This document shows positions 1 through 6,886 of a DNA stretch of 7,725 bases, in pieces (positions within the stretch are counted from its first letter, which is position 1; each line of letters opens with the position of its first letter). The stretch is taken from positions 1 to 7,725 of the forward strand of contig JAHEGP010000156.1 in NCBI GenBank assembly GCA_024645065.1. The letters are read 5' to 3'. Origin of the DNA: Cellvibrionales bacterium (lineage in GTDB: Bacteria > Pseudomonadota > Gammaproteobacteria > Pseudomonadales > JAHEGP01). Position numbers and translations under genes: made by a program. The notes beneath the pieces are model-generated. The model was not told the origin of the DNA and did no database searches. It worked only from the letters and a program-made list of their open reading frames with translations.

Positions 1-826
1 TGACCTCCGGGTGACACCTGCCTCCCGCGGGATGCGCACTGCTAACCCCTATGCGCCAACGCCTTTCGTCGGCCCCGACCACATGGCCGATGGCTGGCAG
101 TGCCGGGTTGTGAAAGATTCTTTCAGATTCAGCGTAAAATGCGGCAGTGTCCCTCACCGTGCGACTGACCACGCCATCGGCCACGAGGTTGATGGGGAGT
201 CGTTCCAGGAATTTGACGTGACACAGGCGATTGCGAGAGGGCTTCATGCCGACCACGCCACAACAGGCTGCGGGAATCCTGATCGAGCCTCCGCCGTCAT
301 TGGCGTGGGCGATCGGCACCACCCCCGCGGCGACCAGGGCGGCAGATCCGCCGGATGATCCGCCGCAGGAATAATGGGTATTCCAGGGATTGCGCGTCGG
401 CGGGGAACGGGTAAATTCGGTTGTGGCGGTGAGCCCGAATTCCGGCAATGTGGTTTTTGCGATGGGAATGAGCCCGGTTGCGCGAAACTGAGCCGTAACC
501 GCGCTGTCGGCCGGGCGAGGGGTTCTCGGCATGGCAGCGGAACCATGGAGTGTAGGCAAGCCGGCGATATCGACATTGTCTTTCACCAGGGAGGGTACGC
601 CGCCAAGCATGGTCCCCGGTACCGGCTCTGAAGCATCGAATGCGGCGGCTGAAAATCGCTCGCATACGACCGCATTCAAAAGGGGGTTGACTGCCTGCAA
701 GCGCGCGATGGCAGCGTCGACGGCTTCCGCGGAACTTAATTCGCGGCTGGCAATCGCCGCAGCAATGGCAACGGCATCCATGGTGCCCAGGCTATCTTTA
801 GCTGGTGCGGAAACCTGCATGCGCAT
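1..826 (-). CDS. Amidase-signature (AS) family amidase, N-terminal part (runs off left edge)
   Basis: This enzyme is expected to hydrolyse a C-N amide bond using the Ser-cisSer-Lys triad of the AS family, probably in the cytoplasm because no signal peptide is visible. An open frame of 275 codons reaches the left edge with no stop; AS enzymes are usually about 450-500 residues, so the N-terminal half or more is present. Visible motifs are GGVPSLVKDN with the catalytic lysine at K82, the Gly/Ser-rich box GGSSGGSAA at 155-163 with the cis-serine at S157, and DGGGSIRIPAA at 177-187 with the nucleophile at S181. The Lys-Ser-Ser spacings of 75 and 24 residues match my recollection of fatty acid amide hydrolase. 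The ATG at 826 is preceded by GAGGGGG with a 5-base gap; ATGs at 820 and 781 are in-frame alternatives. It lies downstream of tamB but 246 bases away. The sequence style resembles the broad amidase / 6-aminohexanoate-cyclic-dimer hydrolase group. The substrate cannot be told, and GatA is less likely without gatB or gatC in view. Confidence 0.93.
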   Translation of the reverse strand, partial: MRMQVSAPAKDSLGTMDAVAIAAAIASRELSSAEAVDAAIARLQAVNPLLNAVVCERFSAAAFDASEPVPGTMLGGVPSLVKDNVDIAGLPTLHGSAAMPRTPRPADSAVTAQFRATGLIPIAKTTLPEFGLTATTEFTRSPPTRNPWNTHYSCGGSSGGSAALVAAGVVPIAHANDGGGSIRIPAACCGVVGMKPSRNRLCHVKFLERLPINLVADGVVSRTVRDTAAFYAESERIFHNPALPAIGHVVGADERRWRIGVSSAHPAGGRCHPEV

Positions 827-1072
827 ATTGACCCCCTCGGTGCATTCCCGGCCTGACGTTTGAGCCCTGTAATATGCGGGCACTATACGGCAAAAAGACC
901 TGTGAATAGTGTGGCCGGAGGTTGAAACTGTTTATTGATCGCTAATGCCAGCGCCAGGGGGGGCGGCTGCTGCCAACGGGGGAGCCAGTGACCGCCGGTC
1001 CCGGGCGGCGAATCATGGCCTCTTTCGGGCCAGGGGCCCCGCCGGGTGAGTACCGCATTATCGCAGCTGCCT
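827..1072. other. GC-rich spacer between tamB and the amidase gene
   Basis: No convincing reading frame occupies this 246-base stretch. It holds the amidase ribosome binding site at 832-838 and two short inverted repeats: TGGCC/GGCCA at 1016-1020 and 1028-1032 with a 7-base loop, and CCGCC/GGCGG at 992-996 and 1004-1008 with a 7-base loop. They lie about 40 to 80 bases beyond the tamB stop. Neither is followed by a T-run in the tamB direction, so they do not form a classical intrinsic terminator. Transcript end formation here, if any, may be Rho-dependent. A TATAGT-like element on the minus strand at 882-887 could be a -10 box for the amidase, but I see no well-spaced -35. Confidence 0.4.
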
Positions 1073-4000
1073 TTAGTCAGTTTCCAGGGTATAAAATAAA
1101 TCGAGGCTGCTACTGCGGGCGCTGGAACCTACCTCAACGTATAGTGTCCTGAGAATTCGATAGCGGGTGACGAACGAACTTTCGCCGGTTTTCGTGTCGA
1201 CCTTCAGGCCTACGGTCAAATTTTTTGCGATCTCGCGTTCCAGCGAAAGCGAAGCACCCTCCCGTGCGGGTTTACCCGCCACGAGGTAGGATATCCGGTC
1301 GTTCTCCGACATCGACGGCGACGAAAATGTCTTCACCGTGAGGCGACGCGCAGTACCCAGGGCATCTGCACCCACCAGCACATCGCCGATCTGGCGGGTA
1401 GCCCTGATGTTGATGCCGGGGTTATCGACCGGGCTGTTGGCATAGGATATGAGGCCCCGTTCAATCTCCAGGCGCTGTCCATATGCCCTGAAGGTCCCCT
1501 CTTTGACACGGACATCACCGGTAGCGAGCAGTTCCCTGGAAGGCTTGCCCCGCAGGCGCAGCTTGCCGTCGATATAGCCGTCGAAGCCCAAAGCCGATAC
1601 CTGTACCGCTTCGCCCAGGCTGATTTCGATGTTGGTGGCGATCAGCGCCGTGGATTCAACCTTGCGCACAGTGCCATCATCGCGCTTTACAACGACATCG
1701 CCTGATGGGCTTATGGCGCCGGCCGGCAGGTCTCGCACGATGATTTCTGCCTCGGGTATGACAATTTTACCTGTCAAGGAAAAGCCATCCACTGTATGCC
1801 GGATTTTTAGATCGGGGCTGACGAAGACCTGCAGGTTAGGCAGGTCAGTCAGTGCAAAGTTCTCCCCCGACACGGTCATTGCAAGCGGCCAGCCCTGCTC
1901 GGCGCTCAGGCCAAGCTCGCCATTAATGGCAAGGCGACCCCTGGAGACCAGACCGCCGTCGACCTGCAATCGCTTGCCATCAGCCTTGATATTCAATGAC
2001 GCATCGTCAATGTCCCAGCCAAGCTGCTCAATTTCGAGGCGGTTGACATCGACCGTGGAATGACCCCGCAGTACGGGCTCGCCGAGTTTTCCGGTGACCT
2101 TGAAATCGGCGCTGGCAGTCCCTGTGATCGCCGTAATAGCTGGAACCAGAGACGAAACCAGTTCCAGATCCGGTGCCGCAAGTTGCAGGTATCCCTCAAG
2201 CCGCGCCTGGTTTTTGTCTGTGACAGAAACAACATCCGGGAGCTTGGCGTTGGCCTTCAAAATGGTGGTTCCCACCTGGGAGCGCAGCCAGCCCTCCACG
2301 CCCTTGCCTGCGGTCGTCAGCTCGAGTTCGACGCCTTTGTGGTCCAGCTGAAGAGCCTTGCCCGATGCATCCTGTACAACCAGGTCTCCCGCAGACACCT
2401 TGGCCTTGATCAGGGCATTGATGTTCTGTTTTTGTTGCAGCTTGCCCTCGGCGGACAGCTCGCCCCCGAGCTTGCTGATCGTGTCCGGGAAATATTCGGC
2501 AAATTGCGCCAAAGGCAGGCCGCTCAACTCAAACTCTCCACTGGATTCACCCCGGGCATGCCAGGCACCTTCAGCACAAAGTGACGCTCCGCCCTGCTGG
2601 CGCAGGCAGAACCGTTTGGCGCTGGCGGAGGCGGCGCCGGCGGTCAATGCAAACGGCTTTTGCAGGCGCCAGTCGCCCGCTGGATTGGCTGCTATGGCGA
2701 GTGTCTCCAGAGTGCCTCTCCACAGGGCATCGGCGTAACCGCCCCGGGCCGCCAATACCAGCTTGGCGGCGGTTTTGGCATCCTCGGGTTGGCTGGCCGT
2801 TAGCCGGATACTGTGATCGCGGACAAAGCCCTCGAGCTGCAATTGCAAAGTCTCAATGGCCTGGCCGGCAACGACCAGGCCGGTGCCATCTAGGTTTAGG
2901 GAGGACGGCTGCTTGTCCTGCAGATCGAGCCCGATATCTGCTGCCAGTTGGCTCATCGCCAGCTCACCGTAGTCGAGCCCGTCCGCCGCCAATTTGGCGC
3001 GGATTGCCGGCGCGCTCACCGGCCCGGCCACGCTGCCATTGAACGACAGTCTACCCCGGGCTGCGGGTAGTAGCTCTTGCGCCGCGGGTACCTGGAGAGA
3101 CCACTTCAAATTTGATTTTGGGCCCAACATGCCGTTGGCTTGGGCAGCGGCGCTACCCACGCGAAGTCGAAAACCGCTAACGTCGGTACGCTCACCATGA
3201 TGCTTGAATTCACCACTGCCCGTCACCGGCTGGGCGTTGAGCGTGCCGGAAAGATCCTGCAATATCACCTGCAAGCTCGGACCACTGTCATCAATACTGC
3301 CTTCGCTGGTGGCGCTAAATCCCAGCGAGGTGTCAAGCTCGGGTACCAGGCTGCTGGCCTGCAAGCCTCTGCCGCGTGCGCTTAGCGTCCAGGACGTGGA
3401 GGGCGCCCATGCAAACTCGCCATTGGCTTCGATCTCACCCTGCAGCAGCTGGCCTTGCAGCGCCTCCAGGCTGACCCGCTGCTGGTCGCCATTGCCGGAT
3501 AGTTGCCACCGGCCATCGGGAATACCGGGCAGGGTGATTTGCGCGTCAGCATCAAAGTGGTAGTCGCCGGGGGTTCCATCAAACGCGAGTTTGCCTTTGG
3601 CGCTGGTGAAGGCCGGCTCTCCGACCAGCGGCCATTGCAGGTCGCTCCAGTCGCCGGAGATATTCAGGGTTTTATCCGCAGCCATCTCACCTTGTAAGGA
3701 CAAATGCACGGGCAGTTGGTGGCGTGATAGCTCCAGTTTGCTGAGACGACCAGATAGCTGTTCCAGATTGGCATCGCCTTCAATCAGTGCCCGGACCCGG
3801 TCGTACTCCGGCAGGGTGCTGGCCGTCTCCAGTTCGCCACTGAGCCGGGTATCGGGCCAGCTGCCAGAGCTGATGAGCTTGCCCTGAATGTCAATTGGCA
3901 AGGATGTGCCGAGCAGCGAGGCGGGTAGCTTTACAAGGTTTATCCGGCCGGTCCATCCGGGTTCAACCAGTGGGCGTCGCAGGTTAAGGCTCAGGCCGGC

Positions 4001-4714
4001 GCTGGCCGCGCCGCTGAGAATCTGCTCGAGCTGCAAACTGTGGCGATTGCCGACGATGTTGCCTTCGAGATCAAGCTGCCTATCGCCGTCCCATGTCAGC
4101 TGCAGCTGGTTGTCGATGCTCAGAGCGTAGTCCCCGGTGGGGTTGAGCTGACCGCTGATCGCTATCTTGTAATTGGGCCCACTGGCATCGAGGGTGTCGA
4201 TGGTAACGCCCGCCTTGTCCCAGCGGGCTACCAGTTCAGCATTGTCGAGCTGGATGGGTTCGGCTTCCGGCGCGGTTATGAAGCTGGCGTTATCGATTGT
4301 CAGTTTGCCAATATCCACGCTGATTGGCAGCGTCAGGTTGGGCAACTCTATTGGCCATTGCAGCGGCTCAGTTGGACCTTGCTCCACCGATTTGACGCTG
4401 TAATTCAGGCCATTGGCGGACAGCTCTTCCACGACGACTGCCCGGTCAAGCAGCTTCAGTGGCGACCAGCGCAGCAGCAGCCGGTCGATGTCGAGTAGGC
4501 CCGCTGCCCATTCCAGCTTGATTTGCTCCAGCTCGAGCTGACCCAGCAGATCGCCCTTGCTGCTGCCAATCGTCAATCCCGGGACCAGGGAGTCAAGCTG
4601 CCGCAGCAAGGTTCGGGTGCCACTATCGCTGCCCAACAGCCAGCCGGTGGCAGCCAGCAGCAGCAATAACAGCAGCACCAGTGTAGCCAGCGTCCAGACT
4701 ATTGCACGCTTCAA
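1073..4714 (-). CDS. tamB: TamB, inner-membrane-anchored subunit of the translocation and assembly module
   Basis: TamB partners the outer-membrane barrel TamA and bridges the periplasm. The family is implicated in outer-membrane protein assembly and, as an AsmA-like protein, in phospholipid transport between membranes. At 1213 residues the length is close to the E. coli protein (about 1260). A very leucine-rich signal-anchor helix spans about residues 5-27. It is followed by the family's PGLTIGSSKGDLLGQLELEQI segment at about 45-65 and then hundreds of residues of beta-rich repeats expected to build the hydrophobic groove. The C-terminal TamB (DUF490) domain covers about 849-1213, with IPEAEI at 986-991, RAYGQRLEIERG at 1076-1087 and DRISYLVAGKP at 1139-1149. 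The only cysteines I see are C703 and C713. The start is TTG, overlapping the tamA stop in the shared TTGA, with GGAG 7 bases upstream; no ATG or GTG is available before the membrane helix. Strong recognition by sequence and context. Confidence 0.97.
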   Translation of the reverse strand: MKRAIVWTLATLVLLLLLLLAATGWLLGSDSGTRTLLRQLDSLVPGLTIGSSKGDLLGQLELEQIKLEWAAGLLDIDRLLLRWSPLKLLDRAVVVEELSANGLNYSVKSVEQGPTEPLQWPIELPNLTLPISVDIGKLTIDNASFITAPEAEPIQLDNAELVARWDKAGVTIDTLDASGPNYKIAISGQLNPTGDYALSIDNQLQLTWDGDRQLDLEGNIVGNRHSLQLEQILSGAASAGLSLNLRRPLVEPGWTGRINLVKLPASLLGTSLPIDIQGKLISSGSWPDTRLSGELETASTLPEYDRVRALIEGDANLEQLSGRLSKLELSRHQLPVHLSLQGEMAADKTLNISGDWSDLQWPLVGEPAFTSAKGKLAFDGTPGDYHFDADAQITLPGIPDGRWQLSGNGDQQRVSLEALQGQLLQGEIEANGEFAWAPSTSWTLSARGRGLQASSLVPELDTSLGFSATSEGSIDDSGPSLQVILQDLSGTLNAQPVTGSGEFKHHGERTDVSGFRLRVGSAAAQANGMLGPKSNLKWSLQVPAAQELLPAARGRLSFNGSVAGPVSAPAIRAKLAADGLDYGELAMSQLAADIGLDLQDKQPSSLNLDGTGLVVAGQAIETLQLQLEGFVRDHSIRLTASQPEDAKTAAKLVLAARGGYADALWRGTLETLAIAANPAGDWRLQKPFALTAGAASASAKRFCLRQQGGASLCAEGAWHARGESSGEFELSGLPLAQFAEYFPDTISKLGGELSAEGKLQQKQNINALIKAKVSAGDLVVQDASGKALQLDHKGVELELTTAGKGVEGWLRSQVGTTILKANAKLPDVVSVTDKNQARLEGYLQLAAPDLELVSSLVPAITAITGTASADFKVTGKLGEPVLRGHSTVDVNRLEIEQLGWDIDDASLNIKADGKRLQVDGGLVSRGRLAINGELGLSAEQGWPLAMTVSGENFALTDLPNLQVFVSPDLKIRHTVDGFSLTGKIVIPEAEIIVRDLPAGAISPSGDVVVKRDDGTVRKVESTALIATNIEISLGEAVQVSALGFDGYIDGKLRLRGKPSRELLATGDVRVKEGTFRAYGQRLEIERGLISYANSPVDNPGINIRATRQIGDVLVGADALGTARRLTVKTFSSPSMSENDRISYLVAGKPAREGASLSLEREIAKNLTVGLKVDTKTGESSFVTRYRILRTLYVEVGSSARSSSLDLFYTLETD

Positions 4715-6519
4715 AGGGCTGCTCCAAAGCCAAGGTGCACCATGGCGTCTGAAAATGTCAGGTCTTCATCACTGATCGGCCAGGCAAAATCGACACGCAC
4801 GCTGCCAAATTCCATCAGCCAGCGAAAACCGAACCCCGCTCCGACATTGATGTCGTCCAGGGATTCGTTAAAGGCATTGCCGGCGTCGACAAAGCTGGCC
4901 AGAACCCAGTGCTTGCGGATCCGGTGATCATATTCGCCGCTCACTACCAGCAGGTTTTTGCCTCCGGTCACGTTGCCATTGTCATCGATCGGGCCCAGTG
5001 ATTTGTATTCGTAACCGCGAATAGAGCTGTCTCCGCCGGCGAAGTAGCGCAGCGATGTCGGGTATTTCTCGAAATCTTCAACCCAGGCAGCGCCGAGCTC
5101 CCCGGCCAACCTGAAACGGCCATTGCTGCCAAATGGCAACAGGTATTTGCCGGCGACCCTGAGTCGCCCGTAGCTGGTATCCGAAAGGATCGCAGAGCTG
5201 GCCCCGCGAAGTTCATACTCGAGACTGCGCCCGGTTTGCGGAAACAGCTTGAACTGGAGTTCCGTGAAGCGGCGTGCAAAACCAAGCGAAAACAGTCGGG
5301 TTCTCTCGGTGGGGTCGTCGCCCACCTCGTAACGCTCCTCCCGGTATTCGAGAAACGCCTTGTAAAAATTTTTATCGTCGATGCTGCGTCGAATAAAGGC
5401 AAACTCTCCATTGAGGGTACGACGGCTGGTATCGGAAGTGATTTCGCGCTCGAGTTCCGCGCTGGTTGACAGCCGATCGGTAACCGGATTGTTGACCGGA
5501 ATATAGTAGGCGCCCCTGATGGTACTGAGTACCGGTGACAGCCTGACGAAAGCGTCAGCCTGGTGGCCGGCGGAGTTGATGAGGCGTTGATTCCAGCGCG
5601 CGGATATCCTGGGCCCCAAGTCCGTTTCGTAGCCGATCCCGATGGAGTAACGATTGGGTTTAATCGGCTCCAGTTTAACCGCGATCGGCACCCGACCCTC
5701 TACCGCCTGGTCGAAGTCCGGCTCGACGGTCACAACCGATGCCCAACTCGTCAGCTGTAAACCCTGCTGAAAAGTGATGACCTCTCGCAGGTCGTAGGGT
5801 TCGCCCGGTTGCAGGTTGACGGTTCGCTCCAGCAGTGCCGGATCAAGAAAATCCTGCTGAAAGCTGACATCGCCGTAAAAGTAGCGTGGCCCGGTGTCTA
5901 TGGTCAGCGTGATGGCGGCGGTGTTGGCTTCAGGGTCTACCAGAACTTCAGCCTCGACAGCCTCCGCCTTGACGAAGCCAAGGTTTTCCGCGCTGCGAAT
6001 CAGCCTGGCCTTGGCGTCCTCATAGCGCTGATGATCGAGTCGATCCCCCACCTTAAGCCGGAATTTTTCCAGTCTTGCCACCAGTTTTGGCATGTCAGCG
6101 CCGTCACCGACATACTTTAATTCGCGACTGCCGATTCGCACCGGCTCGCCCCGCTCGATCTTGTAGGAGGCAAACCAAAGCCCGTCACGTTGTTCAAGCT
6201 CGCTCCCGACCTCGACGTTATAGTAACCGAAGGGTTCCATCGATCTGCGGATTTCGTCGGGCGCATCCTCGTGCAGCAACCGTACCCAGCGGTCGCTGAG
6301 CTCTTCTTCCTGCTGTCGCTGGATAAGGCTGAGGTGAGCGCGGACATTGGCCAATTGGGATCCTTTGACGCCTGTTATCGTGACGTCGACGGCATTCGCG
6401 GCCCGGGTGTGCTGTCCGGCGAACAGGCCCAGGAGCAGTAACAGTCGCAGAGCGGTCCACATCGCCCGGGTCGTTGGGTCAGCCTTGATTCGGGGAGCCT
6501 GGGTTGAGTGGCTGGGCAT
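4711..6519 (-). CDS. tamA: TamA, outer-membrane Omp85-family barrel of the translocation and assembly module
   Basis: TamA is the outer-membrane component that works with TamB; the family is related to BamA and promotes insertion of certain outer-membrane proteins. The protein has 602 residues (E. coli TamA about 577). A signal peptide is visible as a hydrophobic leucine run at about 23-34, with a likely AxA cleavage after A43. Three POTRA domains follow at about 44-125, 126-208 and 211-285; the third includes the PGEPYDLREVITFQQGL segment. A C-terminal beta-barrel covers about 287-602. The Omp85 loop-6 signature appears as SSIRGYE, with R501-G502-Y503, and the closing strands include VRVDFAWPIS. 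The chosen ATG at 6519 has only a weak AAGAAG upstream. The in-frame ATG at 6462 (residue 20) would give a more compact signal peptide and could be the true start. It is the first gene of the tamAB unit and diverges from the SDR gene. No persuasive promoter is seen. Confidence 0.96.
   Translation of the reverse strand: MPSHSTQAPRIKADPTTRAMWTALRLLLLLGLFAGQHTRAANAVDVTITGVKGSQLANVRAHLSLIQRQQEEELSDRWVRLLHEDAPDEIRRSMEPFGYYNVEVGSELEQRDGLWFASYKIERGEPVRIGSRELKYVGDGADMPKLVARLEKFRLKVGDRLDHQRYEDAKARLIRSAENLGFVKAEAVEAEVLVDPEANTAAITLTIDTGPRYFYGDVSFQQDFLDPALLERTVNLQPGEPYDLREVITFQQGLQLTSWASVVTVEPDFDQAVEGRVPIAVKLEPIKPNRYSIGIGYETDLGPRISARWNQRLINSAGHQADAFVRLSPVLSTIRGAYYIPVNNPVTDRLSTSAELEREITSDTSRRTLNGEFAFIRRSIDDKNFYKAFLEYREERYEVGDDPTERTRLFSLGFARRFTELQFKLFPQTGRSLEYELRGASSAILSDTSYGRLRVAGKYLLPFGSNGRFRLAGELGAAWVEDFEKYPTSLRYFAGGDSSIRGYEYKSLGPIDDNGNVTGGKNLLVVSGEYDHRIRKHWVLASFVDAGNAFNESLDDINVGAGFGFRWLMEFGSVRVDFAWPISDEDLTFSDAMVHLGFGAAL
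4722..4725 (-). promoter_or_regulatory. Ribosome binding site for tamB, inside the tamA 3' end
   Basis: GGAG on the minus strand lies 7 bases before the TTG at 4714-4712 and within the last codons of tamA. It fixes the unusual TTG start of tamB and supports translational coupling, with ribosomes ending tamA positioned to start tamB. Confidence 0.65.
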
Positions 6520-6617
6520 TGGGGCTTCTTGGTCAGTTGAGTTATGCAGCAGCGCTAGTCTACCGTCGAATGCGCCAAGTTACAGCCTATCGAGCATAGC
6601 TTAGCGCACTTGTTTGA

Positions 6618-6684
6618 CACCCGGGTGCCTCCGGGCATTGAAATACCCGGGTTTGGGTCGGTGCCTTTCAAAATGGATACCCGG
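6618..6684. repeat. Palindrome and direct-repeat cluster, possible operator
   Basis: CACCCGGGTG at 6618-6627 is a perfect 10-base palindrome, and its core ACCCGGGT recurs at 6645-6652, with centres 26 bases apart. A larger imperfect direct repeat overlaps these. GGTGCCT and ATACCCGG flank a 12-base middle at 6624-6650 and a 10-base middle at 6660-6684. The two palindrome copies can also pair with one another as a stem. Because the flanking genes diverge, a terminator is not needed here, which makes a regulator binding site or simple chance in GC-rich DNA the main options. No regulator gene is present in the window. Confidence 0.4.
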
Positions 6685-6715
6685 CGTGCCACAATCGTGC
6701 TGGTGTCAGGCGGGG

Positions 6716-6725
6716 GCACCGGTGC
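6716..6725. repeat. 10-base perfect palindrome GCACCGGTGC
   Basis: This is a self-complementary decamer between tamA and the SDR gene, about 100 bases upstream of the candidate SDR promoter. It shares the CACC...GGTG ends of the palindrome at 6618-6627, so the two could be variants of one binding site. No other support is available. Confidence 0.25.
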
Positions 6726-6821
6726 AGCCACTTGCTTTACCATCGGCGGCCGGGCAGTTACCTGGCGACTGTCTGCCTAACGCGGTAGCGAAGAATCCGG
6801 GCAATAACTTCTATCAAATCG

Positions 6822-6851
6822 TTGACATCGAGATGCCAGCATGGGTCTATA
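6822..6851 (+). promoter_or_regulatory. Candidate sigma-70 promoter for the SDR gene
   Basis: A perfect TTGACA at 6822-6827 is followed after 18 bases by TCTATA at 6846-6851, a weak -10 matching the consensus at three positions. Transcription would start near 6858 and give a leader of about 30 bases that includes the SDR ribosome binding site. The position is good but the -10 is poor, so this is a tentative call. An earlier TTGACA at 6614-6619 has an even weaker -10. Confidence 0.4.
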
Positions 6852-6874
6852 CGGCGTTGTCTCATCGCCAGGTC

Positions 6875-6879
6875 GAGGG
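6875..6879 (+). promoter_or_regulatory. Ribosome binding site fixing the SDR start
   Basis: GAGGG lies 7 bases before the ATG at 6887. It decides between this start and a much longer in-frame reading from 6614, which would add 91 residues with no family similarity ahead of the Rossmann fold. Confidence 0.7.
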
Positions 6880-6886
6880 CTTCACC

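Larger units (their letters stand above)
6520..6886. other. Divergent intergenic region between tamA and the SDR gene
   Basis: This 367-base region must carry the control signals for both divergent genes. I see no RNA gene and no convincing small gene. The open frame that continues the SDR frame upstream to 6614 has no family similarity and no good ribosome binding site. The region holds perfect palindromes at 6618-6627, 6645-6652 and 6716-6725, an imperfect direct repeat at 6624-6650 and 6660-6684, and TTGACA hexamers on the plus strand at 6614-6619 and 6822-6827. For tamA, a TATGCT-like -10 on the minus strand at 6593-6598 lacks a good -35, so its promoter is unresolved. Confidence 0.6.

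Noticed and set aside
244..665. Two minus-strand frames of 110-122 codons and plus-strand frames overlapping the amidase
   Set aside because: The third minus-strand frame encodes an uninterrupted amidase with catalytic motifs. The others are out-of-frame shadows, and the overlap does not indicate a frameshift.
882..906. Possible amidase promoter on the minus strand (TATAGT at 882-887, TTCACA at 901-906)
   Set aside because: The two hexamers are separated by only 13 bases, too short for a normal sigma-70 promoter.
1629..4498. Several plus-strand open frames of 80-174 codons opposite tamB
   Set aside because: They lie antisense to a strongly recognised TamB frame, are rich in Arg/Pro/Ser/Cys as expected of GC-rich shadows, and show no domain motif.
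6619..6652. Stem formed by the two ACCCGGGT copies as an intrinsic terminator
   Set aside because: No T-run follows on either strand, and both flanking genes are transcribed away from this site.
6555..6743. Minus-strand 62-codon frame upstream of tamA
   Set aside because: It has no recognisable motif, low-complexity Pro/Val content at its start and no clear ribosome binding site. It also spans the palindrome cluster, so it is more likely non-coding.
6614..6886. N-terminal extension of the SDR reading frame by 91 codons
   Set aside because: The extension has no SDR similarity and no good ribosome binding site. The Rossmann fold starts immediately at the ATG at 6887, which has GAGGG 7 bases upstream.
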